A stretch of DNA of 64,000 nucleotides from Termitomyces sp. T153 (GCA_018296165.2 JACKQL020000103.1:103158-167157); one strand, 5' to 3'. Counted from the stretch's first letter, positions 46,693 through 57,714 are shown. Made by a program: numbers and translations. Notes: generated by a model not told the origin, from the letters alone.

Positions 46693-48513
46693 ATGACTTC
46701 GACCTCGAGGTTATCGTCCAGGCCCCCCCCCGGCGGTCCCAGCCCAGGTGGGACCCCAGATCGCTCGCGCCTCCTTCCGACCCATTCCGACCTGAAGACC
46801 CTGATGGCTGTCGATAGTGGTCCGATCAAATCGGCGCAGGATGCCCGCAAGTGGCTTGAATTGAGAAGCTGGATACTAGCTGCGGACCCGTATGACCGCA
46901 CCAAACTCGTGAACATCCTCGCGACCGCCGCACTCACATCCAAACTCCCGGAGCTCAGGAATGCGGCACTGGCAGTAGCATTCCTTCTGGATGCTGATAT
47001 CACGGATTGCGTCTCGGACACCCTGGCCGACGCAGTGGCGGCAAAGGCCCTCGGTCGTATCGAGGGTCTAGTAGAGAAACTCGGCTCCACAGCCGATTTC
47101 CTCACTGCTAATGATGCCAAACGCGCCGAGTCGACCCTCGCGCTCAAGGCTACATCCGAGACGCTTGAGGGGGTATCCTCCTCGCTGGGCGCTTTGGCGT
47201 CCAAACTTGCGAGCCCCCCTCCCACCTCCATTGATGCCTCCGCCCTGTCCTGGGCATCAATAGCCAAAACCGCCCCCAAGACCACCGCCCCTGCACCCAT
47301 CACCCGCAACGCGCCTACGAACAATCTATCACCTGAAGACGTGTCCCGCATTCAGCAACAATCTCTCCGGGATGCATGAACAGTCCTCATTCGATTTGAC
47401 CCCCTCAACACCAACGCACCCACCGACTTCACAGCCTCGGGATCCTCAAAACTCCAGGACAGCCTCAACAAGATCCTAAAATGACTGGACGAGAATGCCA
47501 CCACTATCTGTCAAACCGAGGACGGGGAAATCGACGTGACCACCCCACGCACTCACGCAATAGGACTGAAGTCACTAGGCGGCAGTGCGTACCTCGCCGA
47601 ATTTGACACAGCTGACTCTGCTTCCAGATTCCGTCAGTACATGACTACCGAATGGATCCTTTTCACAGCCATCTTTGGGGATGGGGTAAGTATAGTTGAC
47701 AAGGCCTTCAACCTCATCGCACGCTTCGTCCCGTGCGAGGGATCCTTCAACCCTGACGACGTCAACTGCCTCCGCACGATCGAACTCGAGAACGGCCTGA
47801 AGTCCAACACCATCTCTTCGGCACTGTGGCTCAAACGTCCGGATCTACAATCCCTGAAGCAATTGGTTGCCTCTCTCAAGATCATATGCAACAACGCCGT
47901 GACAGCCAACGCCTTGATCGAGAAACAAATCTTCATCGGGGGCCGTCAAGTCCCTATTCGAAAGGACGTCCGCGAGCCCATACGATGCGGCAACTGCCAC
48001 AAATACGGCCACATCCGCAAAGAATGCAAAGAGGACGGCTGCTGCGCTAACTGCACCGACAAGGACCACTCAGCAAGCACGTGTAAAGCAGTGAAATATA
48101 GGTGTGTATCGTGCGGTCCAGATTCTGCCCATATGAGCACGGACCGCAGCTGCCCTGAATTCCTGCGTCGCTGCGCCGAGCTGGATTCTAGGTTCCCAGA
48201 AAACCGCATGCCATACTTCCCGACGGACAACCCTCTGACGTGGATAACGGCCCTGCCTAAGCAAGCTCCCAAGCCAGCCTCCGAGCTCACTCGCCCCCTC
48301 GCAACGCCCCTGCCATTCCCTATATCGCAGTCCCTGTCGCAACCTCCTCCACCATGGACTGAGCCTACCCGACCTCAGCCCCCGACGCAACGAACCCAGG
48401 CCAGCTCCAGGGCTCCAAGCCACATGGGCAACCTTGACGACTTCGGTTTCACATCCCAGCAGGGGGGCCCGAAGAACAGCGGAGGTGAAGTCTCTTCCTC
48501 CCCGTTGAATTAA
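46693..48513 (+). pseudogene. LINE ORF1 (RNA-binding, three zinc knuckles), two TGA stops
   Basis: A 606-codon frame open except for two TGA codons, at 47,377-47,379 and 47,491-47,493; no frameshift is needed. The N-terminus is Ser/Pro/Gly-rich and the middle helical. Residues about 430-495 hold CX2CX4HX4C (CGNCHKYGHIRKEC), CANCTDKDHSASTC and CVSCGPDSAHMSTDRSC, typical nucleic-acid-binding knuckles of ORF1 proteins that form the RNP with the element RNA. The C-terminus is Pro/Thr-rich. The old copy has Lys-like codons at the matching places, so both stops are mutations of this copy. The stop codon TAA (48,511-48,513) overlaps the ORF2 start. Confidence 0.85.
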
Positions 48514-48515
48514 TG
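48511..48515 (+). promoter_or_regulatory. TAATG stop-start overlap between ORF1 and ORF2
   Basis: The A of the ORF1 stop TAA is the A of the ORF2 ATG. The same UAAUG arrangement is used for termination-reinitiation in some insect LINEs (SART1). Here the mechanism is inferred from sequence only. Confidence 0.7.
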
Positions 48516-51500
48516 AACTGCCGTCCATCCAGAGCACCCGGCAAACTACGCATCTGGCAGCAAAACACTCGCAAGTCCGACACCGCGCAAGCGGAGGTTC
48601 TGGCTGCGGCCCGCCCTGAGGACTGGGATGTGCTCGCCATTCAGGAGCCATTCCTTGACCATGTGGGCAACACGAAAGCAAACAGACACTGGAGAGTCCT
48701 CTACCCCTCAGATCACCGACGGGATGGAAGCTCTCGTACGTGGTCTATACTCCTAATCAACGCTAACATCTCCACAGACACATATACCCAGCTGACCATT
48801 CACTCCACAGACATCACAGCTGTCCAATTCGCTGGCGAATTTGGACACCTATCTCTCTTCAACGTGTACAACGACTGCACCCACAACGAGGTGTTATTCT
48901 CTCTTTCTTCCTTTCTGTCCTCCTCCCTTCATCTTGCCCGCCCCTCTCCAGGGGATCATATGGTATGGCTGGGCGACTTCAACCGCCACCACCCACTCTG
49001 GGAGCCTGTTGATAATCGCCACCTCCTCACCCCTCGAGACTTCATCCAGCCTCTCCTTGACCTCCTGTCTGATTATGACATGGAGTTGGCACTGCCGCCA
49101 GGTATACCCACACTGCAGACTTCTGCCAACCGATGGACTCGTCCAGACAATGTCTGGAGAACACATTCGGATGTGGATCCTATTATTTTCTGTGACGTAG
49201 ATGCCTCTCTCCGTCCCTCCCTTGCTGACCACCTCCCGATCATCACCGAGATAGAACTGCCAGTACCTCGGTCCTCCGCACCTCCCTCAAGGGACTTTAG
49301 GGCCGTGGACTGGACAGCCTTCAGCGAAGCTCTGACGGAGCAGCTGAACTCTCGCTCCCCCGCCGTACACCTAACCACAGCTGAGGCCTTTGACCGAAAA
49401 GTCTCTGACCTCTCTTCCATCATCCAGGAGATTGTGGCCAGAGATGACGTTGTCCCTCTCCGGAAACCCTGCCCACACACCAAACGGTGGTGGAATGATG
49501 ACCTCAAATGGCTCAAGGCCCAGAGGCGCAGGGCCTGCAACCAGGCTTTCAAGCATCGCAACGTCCCCGATCACCCGTCCATTGCTGAAGCCTCCCGCCT
49601 CGCACGCGAGATGGACTCCACAATCCGTCTGGCCAAAGAGACACATTGGAGGGAATGGCTGGAGAACATTTACGCGCGCCAGATTTACCTGGCGAACAAA
49701 TACGTCGTCAACGAGCCAACCGACTTTGCTCGCGACAGGGTCCCAGATCTCAAGGTCGAGGTCAACGGCGCCCAGCTCACAGCATCCACCAATGGAGAGA
49801 AGGCCGATGCTCTAGCTGAGTCTTTCTTTCCTCCTCCTCCCGCTTCTCCCTCCATACCCCACACTGCCTATCCCTTGCCGCTCCCAGACTCCCCCTTCTT
49901 CACCCGGGACCGCATAGCTGCCGCTATTGGGGGACTACCACCGCTCAAGGCGGCTGACCCAGACGGTATTCCAAACATTGTTCTTAAGCGCTGCGCCGAG
50001 ACTCTCCTCGACCACTTTTACTTCATTTTCAGAGCAGTCTTTGAACTGGACGTCTACCATTCCAGCTGGCTGGAATTGACGACTCTCGTCCTGCGCAAAC
50101 CAGGGAAACCCGCCTACAATGTTGCGAAGGCATACCGACCCATTGGTCTTCTCAATACCATTGGAAAACTCTTGTCCACCTTGGTTGCTGCTGACCTTTC
50201 GCACTTAGCAGAAAAACATGGCATGTTCCCTCCTGGGCAGTTCGGCGGCCGACCAGGACGCAACACGTCTGACGCCATGCATCTGGTGGTCTCAAGGATC
50301 AAGGATGCATGGCAAACAGGTAAAGTAGCGACTGCCCTCTTCCTTGACGTCCAAGGGGCTTTCCCCAACACAGTCACGAGCCGCCTCTTGCACAACATGA
50401 AGGAACGCAGTGTTCCCTCTGCCTATGTCTGCCTGGCGGAGCATATGCTCTCCAACAGACGCACTTGTTTGACGTTTGACGACTTCACGTCGGACTGGAT
50501 CGACATCACCAACGGCACCACTCAAGGCTGCCCCTTGTCGATGATCTATTACGCCTTTTACAATGCCCCCCTCATAGGGACTGCATTGATCGTGAATAAG
50601 TCAGAACTCATGTCTGGCTTCGTCGACGATGTGATGTTTCTAGCGGTAGCCAAGTCTCTGATGGAGACCCACACTATCATTGCTGACATGATGGAACGCG
50701 CCAGAGGCGGGTTCGACTGGTCCATCCAACACCACTCCCCCTTTGAACTAACCAAACTAGCTCTTATGAATTTTCCTCGCTCCCACCATGACCCCCCCCC
50801 CACTGACCTGACGCTCCGCCGTACGAATGCTGACGGCTCAATCACCACGCAGACAGTCGACACTGTCCAGACTTACAAATACCTCGGGGTGGTCTTTGAC
50901 CCCAAACTACGTTGGTCAGCACATATCCAGAGAGTGACGGCGAGCGCCGTATGGTGGACAAACCAAGTGTCTAGACTCTCCAGAGTCTCTGGAGGCATGC
51001 CCCCTCACCGCGTCCAGCAGCTTTACAACACGGTCGCGGTGCCGGCCTTTACATATGCCGCAGATGTTTGGTACACTGGTGTCTCTGATGGCACAGGTGG
51101 TCAGCGGAAAACAGGCTCGGTGGCGGCCACTCGGAAGCTCTCATCAGCCCAACGGAAGGCTGCCAAGACCATCACAGGTGCCCTCAGCACCACGGCAGGT
51201 GATGTAACCGAAGTGCATGCAAACCTGTTACCTGTTGACCTTCTTTTCCAAAAAGTACTGACAAGGGCGGCCGTCTGCCTTGCATCGCTACCTCCCTCCC
51301 ACCCCCTGTTTAAACCAGTCAGAACAGCTGCACGACAATACGTCAAGCGACACTGCTCACCATTACACAACTTATTCCACTTCACAGGCATCAACCCGTC
51401 AACTATGGAGACCATCGAACCCACACGACGACACCCCAGCTACCGACCAGCCTTCAGCTTCCACATCCCCCCATCAAAGGAGACCGCCCTGATGGCCATC

Positions 51501-52502
51501 CAGAGGGCCCATGACAAGTCAAGGACCTTGGTCTACTGCGACGGGTCGGGCTTCGAAGGGGGGATTGGAGCCTCGGCTGTCCTGTACATAGATGGCGAGG
51601 AGGTTACCTCTCTGAGGTATCACCTCGGCTCTGCTGCAGAGCACACGGTCTATGAAGGGGAGGCGGTTGGGTTCACACTTGGCCTACACCTACTCTCAAC
51701 ACTCAACCGGCAACTACGAGGCCCCACGATCATGGGGAGTGACAGTCAAGCGGTCATCAAGGCCCTCAAGAACCAGCAACCTCACCCCGCACACCACCTG
51801 CTCGACAAGGCCCACTCTGCAGCCGAAGCCCTACACAGGAAGCAAGGCCGTCTCATCCACATGACCCAACGTCGTGCCGTGCAAGGCACGGGCAGAGAAA
51901 AGGACTTGCGTTCCCGGGGCGTCATCAAGCTGCAGGTCCACTGGGCACCTGGACACCTTGACTTCAGTCCGAACGAACGCGCAGACGAACTCGCCAAGGA
52001 TGCGGCCATGGGCTCCTCAAGCCCCCCACATGACCTTCCAGTATACCTCCGCACCAAACCCTTACCAACCAGCACCACCACCGTCCGCCAAGCCGACCTC
52101 GTCGCCTCACAAGTCATATGGAAGAGGAGATGGAAAAAGTCAATGCGATCCCCGTTCATCCGACTCCTCGACTGTACCCTCCCCTCTAGAAGTTACCTCC
52201 GTCTCGTCTCCGACCTCGATCGACGCCGCTCCACCCTCCTCACCCAGCTGCGTATGGGCCACCTCCCGCTCAACCACCACTTATTCCGCATCAGGAGATC
52301 AGAGTCCCCAACCTGCCCGTACTGTCAGGGCATAACAGTCGAGACGGTCGCACACTTCCTGTTCCAGTGCCCGCAGTACAAACATGAGTGGCACATACAT
52401 TTGGTCCGCCCACTGAAACGTAAAGCTGAGTCTATTTCCCTGCTGCTCTCATCCCCGGCTGCTCTCAAACACCTATTCAGATTCGCGGAAGCTACCAAGT
52501 GA
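48513..52502 (+). CDS. LINE ORF2: endonuclease-RT-RNase H, intact 1,329 aa
   Basis: Drives target-primed reverse transcription. N-terminal APE-type endonuclease (residues 1-245): WQQNTRKS, QEPF with the catalytic Glu, GDFNRHHPLW at about 152-161, and ADHLPI at about 237-242 where most relatives have SDH. RT (about 470-800): FLDVQGAFPN at about 609, TQGCPLSMI, and catalytic FVDD at 703-706. RNase H (about 1,005-1,160): YCDGSG, the YEGEA Glu, GSDSQA, and PGHLDFSPNERADELAKDA, so the acidic residues are present. A zinc-like CPYC...HFLFQC segment is at about 1,270-1,290. No stop or frameshift. The start ATG lies in a TAATG stop-start overlap with ORF1, suggesting reinitiation. Confidence 0.93.
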   Translation: MNCRPSRAPGKLRIWQQNTRKSDTAQAEVLAAARPEDWDVLAIQEPFLDHVGNTKANRHWRVLYPSDHRRDGSSRTWSILLINANISTDTYTQLTIHSTDITAVQFAGEFGHLSLFNVYNDCTHNEVLFSLSSFLSSSLHLARPSPGDHMVWLGDFNRHHPLWEPVDNRHLLTPRDFIQPLLDLLSDYDMELALPPGIPTLQTSANRWTRPDNVWRTHSDVDPIIFCDVDASLRPSLADHLPIITEIELPVPRSSAPPSRDFRAVDWTAFSEALTEQLNSRSPAVHLTTAEAFDRKVSDLSSIIQEIVARDDVVPLRKPCPHTKRWWNDDLKWLKAQRRRACNQAFKHRNVPDHPSIAEASRLAREMDSTIRLAKETHWREWLENIYARQIYLANKYVVNEPTDFARDRVPDLKVEVNGAQLTASTNGEKADALAESFFPPPPASPSIPHTAYPLPLPDSPFFTRDRIAAAIGGLPPLKAADPDGIPNIVLKRCAETLLDHFYFIFRAVFELDVYHSSWLELTTLVLRKPGKPAYNVAKAYRPIGLLNTIGKLLSTLVAADLSHLAEKHGMFPPGQFGGRPGRNTSDAMHLVVSRIKDAWQTGKVATALFLDVQGAFPNTVTSRLLHNMKERSVPSAYVCLAEHMLSNRRTCLTFDDFTSDWIDITNGTTQGCPLSMIYYAFYNAPLIGTALIVNKSELMSGFVDDVMFLAVAKSLMETHTIIADMMERARGGFDWSIQHHSPFELTKLALMNFPRSHHDPPPTDLTLRRTNADGSITTQTVDTVQTYKYLGVVFDPKLRWSAHIQRVTASAVWWTNQVSRLSRVSGGMPPHRVQQLYNTVAVPAFTYAADVWYTGVSDGTGGQRKTGSVAATRKLSSAQRKAAKTITGALSTTAGDVTEVHANLLPVDLLFQKVLTRAAVCLASLPPSHPLFKPVRTAARQYVKRHCSPLHNLFHFTGINPSTMETIEPTRRHPSYRPAFSFHIPPSKETALMAIQRAHDKSRTLVYCDGSGFEGGIGASAVLYIDGEEVTSLRYHLGSAAEHTVYEGEAVGFTLGLHLLSTLNRQLRGPTIMGSDSQAVIKALKNQQPHPAHHLLDKAHSAAEALHRKQGRLIHMTQRRAVQGTGREKDLRSRGVIKLQVHWAPGHLDFSPNERADELAKDAAMGSSSPPHDLPVYLRTKPLPTSTTTVRQADLVASQVIWKRRWKKSMRSPFIRLLDCTLPSRSYLRLVSDLDRRRSTLLTQLRMGHLPLNHHLFRIRRSESPTCPYCQGITVETVAHFLFQCPQYKHEWHIHLVRPLKRKAESISLLLSSPAALKHLFRFAEATK

Positions 52503-53041
52503 TTCCCGTCCAGCATAGACCCCGCCGCCCGATCCGCCTCCACCCCACCGCCCCTCCGTCCAACTGCACTCCCGCCCACACGCTCTCGCTAAAATCGTCA
52601 ATGCACTCCGCGCCCAAAGCCTCTACCCTGATGTTCGAAACCGCCCACACTCGGCTGTGCCTTCTAAAACTTTATAATTTCATACACACAAACTAATACT
52701 AACATACTCCCACCTACTAACGGCACTCGGCCCTCTCCCACCATCACTAACCTCTTCCTTAGCTGACCCGGTGGGGACCACGGCTCCCCTGCTCGTCCTC
52801 ATCCTCACTCGCCCACGCGAGTCCTCGTTCACTCCTCCACCCGGCACAACACAACGATTCTCCTCTGTACTCGGGACTACCAGGGGAATGCGGCCTAAAC
52901 GACGTTCGGAAGCGTCGGCCCACTCTTTCTCCGCGTATGCGGGGGGGTGAGGAATCCCGTAGTTCTCGTAGATGTATGTACCCGTCGATAGTTCCGTGCA
53001 GCATAGGTGCCAAGCGCCTCGTGCACGTAATAAAAAAAAAA
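52503..53041 (+). other. LINE 3' UTR and A tail
   Basis: Noncoding, CpG-bearing, ending CGTGCACGTAAT followed by an A run that includes AATAAA. Minus-strand frames through this stretch are chance except that 53,189-53,043 is the old LINE copy beyond the junction. Confidence 0.75.
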
Positions 53042-53042
53042 A

Positions 53043-54527
53043 ACACTTGGCCTTTTTGCTGTTGGCTTGGATGTGCCCAGATTCCTGGCAACTGTTGCAC
53101 TGGAGAGGCTCATTTATATCCTTGTGGACAATGACATGGTGGCCAGCCACAAAGACATGTTCATGTAGGAGGTGGTTGTTTTGCAGCATCCCTAGAGTTG
53201 CAGATCACCTTGAGAGATGCAACTGTCTGCCTATCATGGCAGCAGTCAATTCTTTTCAGCCAAATAGCTGAGGTTATGCAACTTGTAAGCATGCCATTCT
53301 CCATTTCAAGCATTGCAATGTCCTCATCTTTGGAGGGGTCAAAGATCCCCCTGCACAATCCTTGACCCATTCTGTTGCTGAGACAAGTCTTGGCAAAGTC
53401 CCAGATGGGTCATGTGCATAGCCTCTAAAGCATGCAGCCAATTCTGCAGTGTTCAGCTTAAGGAGGTATGCACCTTGTTTAAGCCAGGAGATGCCATGGA
53501 CAACAGTCTTGGCTGGAGGCAATGCTATCAATGGCTGCAAGGTCTGCACCCAACTTGTCAATCTTGTTGAGGAGCTTATTGATGCAACCTTGCAGTTTGT
53601 AGTTTGTGAAAGGCAAGTGGTCAACTGGGGTGTCAGCACAGGAGGGATCAACTGTAATCAGGATAGTTTTTGCACCATGAATAAGCCACTGCTGCAAGTG
53701 GGTGTGCAGGTTGGGCAGGGCAGAGTTGAATGTGGTGGTTACCAAGGACAGCTTGATGCTAGCTACATCAGCCTAGGATGGGGTGCAAGTGGTTGCAGAC
53801 TGGGGCAAGGGTAGTAAAGGGGCAGGCATGAGCTTGGTGATGACATTGTTGAGGGAGGTGGAGACCATTTCAAGCTGGGCTGAGACACTCTTGAGAGCTA
53901 GAGTAGTCTCTGCTTGAGCCATGTCATTTGCAGAGGCAAAGTTGAGGGAAGATGTGATGCAGTGGACAATGGGTTTGATGTATTCCAGGACCTTGGATGT
54001 GACTGTGTCTGCTAGGATGTCTGATAGCTTGTTGTTCACATTGTCCTCCAGCAAGAATATGACTGCAAGAACTGCATTCTTTGCATTGACCTTGAGTTTT
54101 GGTCCATTTGAAGTGACAACTGCAGTCATGAGTGTGCATGCAAGCTTCATGCAATTGTATGGCTCTGCAGTGAGTATACAACCTTTGGCCCCCAACCATT
54201 GATGGGCCTCATGGGCCAATTTGACTGGTTTGCTGTGGCTATGCAGCAAGGCACCAAATTTGGAGCAGGACAGGAATGGTTGGGATGGGATTGGGGTCCC
54301 TGCATGGCTGGCACCTCCAGGTGGTGGTTTTGATGGTGGTGGCTTGGACATTGTATGTGACATCCTAGGCTGGGGGGGTTGTAGGATTGGAGGGTACTTT
54401 AAGGGGTAACATGCTTGTGAGCCAGGGTAGAGTAGTTTGGCAGTAGTGCTTGAAAATGCAATCCATGTTCTGATAACTGCCAGGGCCCTGGAAGGGATGA
54501 TGGTGGCTGCAGATCAAGATGTGTCCA
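53043..54527 (-). pseudogene. Old LINE copy, 5' part (5' UTR and ORF1)
   Basis: The ORF1 start MSHTMSKPPPSKPPPGGAS at 54,363 parallels the young copy's N-terminus. Further blocks are KTILITVDPS, GGSLTPPK, then VHKDINEPLQCNSCQESGHI ending in the first zinc knuckle at about 53,054, where the young LINE entered. 54,527-54,364 matches the young 5' UTR (CTTGATCT...CCCTTCC...GGTCCTGG-like). CpG-free. Taking out the young element and one duplication copy restores the knuckle reading into 46,521. Confidence 0.9.
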
Positions 54528-54900
54528 GGCTTGAAGTTCCATTGCATGTTACCATTAAACCATAGTCTCATCTTACTACTTGTCTTTTTATGTCAACTAA
54601 TACCATTCTAGCTCCAGTCAATAGGGGCTTAGGTCTAACCCCAGGCTTTAACTAAGGCATATTGACATGCCCTTACATCAAGAGAACCCTGAAAGAAGCT
54701 CTCAAGCAAACTTGTCTGTCAGTTTCTCCAAATTCCAGCCTCAAATCTGCAAACAATGGACAATATATGTCCAAAAGGGAAAATTTCTTTCTTTTTCTTT
54801 TTTTTCCATTTGAAGCCAGATCTTGAATAATACATTCATCTGATTATAATCAATATCTGTGATCATCACTGCTAGCACTGGAAAGTGTTTCCACTGAGTA
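54528..54900. other. CpG-poor spacer, no gene
   Basis: AT-rich, no reading frame of interest on either strand. It lies between the old LINE and the foldback elements. Confidence 0.5.
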
Positions 54901-54902
54901 AA

Positions 54903-55022
54903 GAAAAACATGTTACACCATTTCTTTTTCAGCTCTTTGTATTGGAAAAAGACATCTTTCATTGTCTAATGCTTTTTCACTTTGAAATGTGTACACTAAA
55001 GATGACATAACATGTTTCTATA
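54903..55022. mobile_element. Foldback (MITE-like) hairpin 1
   Basis: Imperfect inverted repeat: AACATGTTACACCATTTCT near 54,908 pairs with GATGACATAACATGTTTC near 55,000. Same arm motif as hairpins at 55,081 and 61,651. Noncoding. Confidence 0.55.
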
Positions 55023-55080
55023 TCACCTTTTCCAGAGCAACTTAGTAGCCAATCATAGTATTTCTCTGCAAAATATTGAG

Positions 55081-55200
55081 AAAGAAATGTGTTATGCCAT
55101 TTCCAATAGGTCTATTTCTCATAGAAAAAGGCTTCAGGCAATGAAAATGTCTTTCTTCATGATGAAAAGTGGCCAAAGAAATGACACAACACATTTCTTT
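55081..55200. mobile_element. Foldback (MITE-like) hairpin 2
   Basis: AAAGAAATGTGTTATGCCAT (55,081 on) pairs with the arm 55,178-55,200 (GAAATGACACAACACATTTC) over 23 bases with two mismatches; inner loop about 75 bases. CpG-free, immediately upstream of the CpG-bearing promoter region of the patatin gene. Confidence 0.7.
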
Positions 55201-55402
55201 GCCAGTGAATTCGGCAGATTTATTTGTATTCCCACGGTCACACAAATGTCTGACATAATTATATCAACAATCAAGCGCTCAGAAACCATACAGTACATTA
55301 GTACATTGTGACAACCGTCTGCGCAACGGGTAACTTTCTGTGCAGCGGCTGTTGTCTTTTCTTTTTGTCCGTCATTCTCACTCGCTAGCCTACCTATAGC
55401 CG

Positions 55403-56661
55403 ATGGAGAGTAAAGCTGAAGAAGGACTGCGGTTGCTCGCTCTTGGTACGAGATCCCCGAGTCGGCAGCCATTGACTGGGACCTCTGACTTTAAGATTGA
55501 AACTGATTTTGCACTCATGTCAGATGGCGGTGGAATTCGTGGGCTATCTGAGCTTCTCATACTTGAGGAGATCATGTACAGGATTAAAGCTGAGGAAGGG
55601 TTGGAAGAAGTACCTAAGCCTTGCGAATATTTTGATATCATCGGAGGCACGAGTACTGGAGGGTACGTCACGTCTTCTTCTACCTACCAAGGACTTCTCA
55701 TAACTGAAATGTGTTTTTCCTGCGAGAAAATAGCCTGATTGCGATCCTACTGGGTCGATTATGTATGTCGGTCGAAGAGGCGATCAGCGTGTACAACGAG
55801 TTCGCGGGAAAAGTATTCTCGGAAAGGAAGTATTGCTGGCAGGATGGGACATTTAAAGCGAGTACTCTCGAGGTTGCGGTGAAGGATATCGTCGCGCGGT
55901 TCGACGAGAGCGGGGACGATAATATGATGAGTGATATGTCTAAGCGGAGTGCATGCAAGACGTGAGTCCGAGTTTCTCCCCACAAATCTTTACGCGAATT
56001 CTATCCAAACTCCTCTAGCTTCGTCTGCGCAATGTCCGCACAGAACATGGCCCACCCGCGCCTCTTCCGCTCGTACGAAGTCCGTTCACATCCAGAGTAC
56101 AATGCCAAAATCTGGGAAGTAGCCCGTGCAAGCTCCGCCGCGCCTACGTTCTTCAAACGTATCAAAGTTGGCGCCGACCCCAAGGAAGAATTTGTTGACG
56201 GCGGGTTGATGTGCAACAACCCTACCGCCGAAGTACTTAAGGAAGCACAAAATACCTATGGGATGGATCACCCTATAGCGTGCATCGTGAGCATTGGCTC
56301 GGGGCATCCCAGAACGATCACATTGCGCAAGCCGGATGGGTTCCAGAGGTTACTTCCGACGAATTTGATCAAAGTACTTGTGGCTATTGCGACAAATTGT
56401 GAGAAGGAATCGGAGAACTTTGAGAGGACGCATGGGGAGGGAAATAAAAATAGGTCTCGGGGAGAAGCGAAAAAGTATTTTAGATTCAATGTGCAGCAGG
56501 GATTGCAGGATGTTAGTCTCGCGGAATGGACGAAGATGGGTGAGGTGAAAGCACATACGTTGCAGTATTTGAGAGGTGCAGCAGTCGATGTGGAGATTGA
56601 TAGAGTTAGGGACGTGTTGAGGGCCAGGAGGACTCGGATGTTGGTGGAGTCGTTGACATGA
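55403..56661 (+). CDS. Patatin-like phospholipase, catalytic dyad intact
   Basis: Predicted 350-aa acyl hydrolase of the patatin family (cleaves fatty acids from membrane phospholipids). Exons: 55,403-55,445, 55,524-55,662, 55,734-55,961, 56,019-56,661; all introns GT-AG, 57-78 bp. The first intron is chosen because it joins LLAL to DGGGIRG, the family's oxyanion-hole motif (residues 15-21). Nucleophile elbow GTSTG with Ser58, and the DGG motif with Asp197 (FVDGGLMCNNP), complete the Ser-Asp dyad. No signal peptide or membrane segment is seen, so it is probably cytosolic. No kinase follows; the gene ends with its own stop. It is the upstream member of a tandem duplication; the downstream copy has lost the serine. 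Confidence 0.88.
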
Positions 56662-57714
56662 CTCGGAAGGGCAACGATGATGATATAATAGGGTTACTTA
56701 CAGTAGCTTGCGACGTCGATGGAGAAGGTATTACATTACCAACACCAAACCAAGCTTGAGAGCAAGAGACGACAGTATAACTAGTAATAAAAAATTGATG
56801 GTTTTGCCGAACAGGCCCTATAAATCTTATCTTATCAGCAAAATTTCAGCTTGTTTTGAAGGCCCGGATCAGCGCTTACTCCGTACCTTATAACTAACTT
56901 AGCTGTACAGCTTACAGCTCGCCCCTTATCCCAGTTTGTGGCTTGCCGGCGTTAAACAGACATCCATTCATCCATCAAGTACCTTGAACACATACCTTAA
57001 AGCTATACCAGTTCAAGTCAAATTATCCTTCACAAGTCTTACTTACGCGCGATTCGGATGACAACGTTCTTGTGTTCTGTGTTTGTATCTCAGCGTTGTG
57101 CGTTATCAAGGTTCTCATCTATTACGTCACTTGCTCCCCTGATCTCTTCTGGGAAATTTCTCAAAGAGTGAAACCCTAGCGTGCATAATAATACTCGAAG
57201 GCTGCGAGAAACAGAAAAGTTCGACGTTTGCATATAAGTTGTGGTCGATTTGCAATGGTTTTTCCTGTCGCGATGGCCATCGTTCATGAACAGCTGCTTT
57301 CCGGGCTGTAATCATGATATTCCTCCAAAGTTCGTAAGTGTACTTGCTATAAATCATAATTTTCTGACCCTTCCATCCCTTCCAACTCATCTCAAATTTC
57401 TCAATTAGCATGTAACATCGATATTACCATTCAACATCGATGCTCAATAGACCTCCGAATCAATACTTCTTAAAATGATGTCGTAATGCCCAAGTTAAGC
57501 GCTTGCTCGCATCGTAACAAGTCACCTGCCGTAACCGCCAAACTGACATACATATGCATCCACAATACCACGGGTACAGGTCAACAAATCAAGCGCCCAA
57601 ACCCCATGCTGTGTAATCACTACGGCTACCGTGATAACCACCTCCACAACGGCTGTGCAAGTGGCTGTTATCCTCTCTTTCCGCTGTCATTTGCTCCCGC
57701 TAGTTCTATCGCCG
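56662..57714. other. Intergenic region between the patatin copies
   Basis: CpG-bearing, no credible gene. 57,215-57,340 (GACGTTTGCATATAAG ... GGCCATCGTTCATGAA ... CCGGGCTGTAATCATGA) has a diverged copy at 60,780-60,910, downstream of the kinase. 57,645-57,714 resembles the sequence before the first patatin start (GGCTGT...TCTATCGCCGATGG-like). Both support a tandem duplication of the whole unit. Confidence 0.65.

Larger units (their letters stand above)
46522..53041 (+). mobile_element. Young LINE (Tad/I-type non-LTR retrotransposon), 6.5 kb
   Basis: 170-bp 5' UTR, ORF1, ORF2, 530-bp 3' UTR and a 12-13 base A tail (53,031-53,043). The 12-bp duplication AACACTTGGCCT flanks it at 46,510-46,521 and 53,042-53,053 (the first As merge with the tail). 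The 5' end aligns with the 5' end of the old copy (TGGACRC at 46,522 and at 54,527 on the minus strand), so it is probably full length. CpG content is normal, in sharp contrast to both flanks, marking a recent insertion. RNase H after RT and a CCHC-rich ORF1 fit the Tad/I group known in fungi. Confidence 0.93.

Noticed and set aside
46587..47351. 254-codon minus-strand frame opposite LINE ORF1
   Set aside because: Ala/Arg/Ser-rich shadow of ORF1; ORF1 has homology to the old copy and zinc knuckles in the right place.
48070..48681. 203-codon minus-strand frame at the ORF1/ORF2 junction
   Set aside because: Antisense to two proteins with clear motifs; no homology of its own.
54528..54560. A target duplication for the old LINE (TTCAAGCC against TTAAAGCC)
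   Set aside because: Only 7 of 8 bases match and the A-tail border is unclear, so it was not claimed.
55403..55738. Reading the first patatin exon straight through to 55,738
   Set aside because: That frame bypasses the LLAL-DGGGIRG junction; removing the 78-bp intron 55,446-55,523 restores the exact family motif, as in the second copy.
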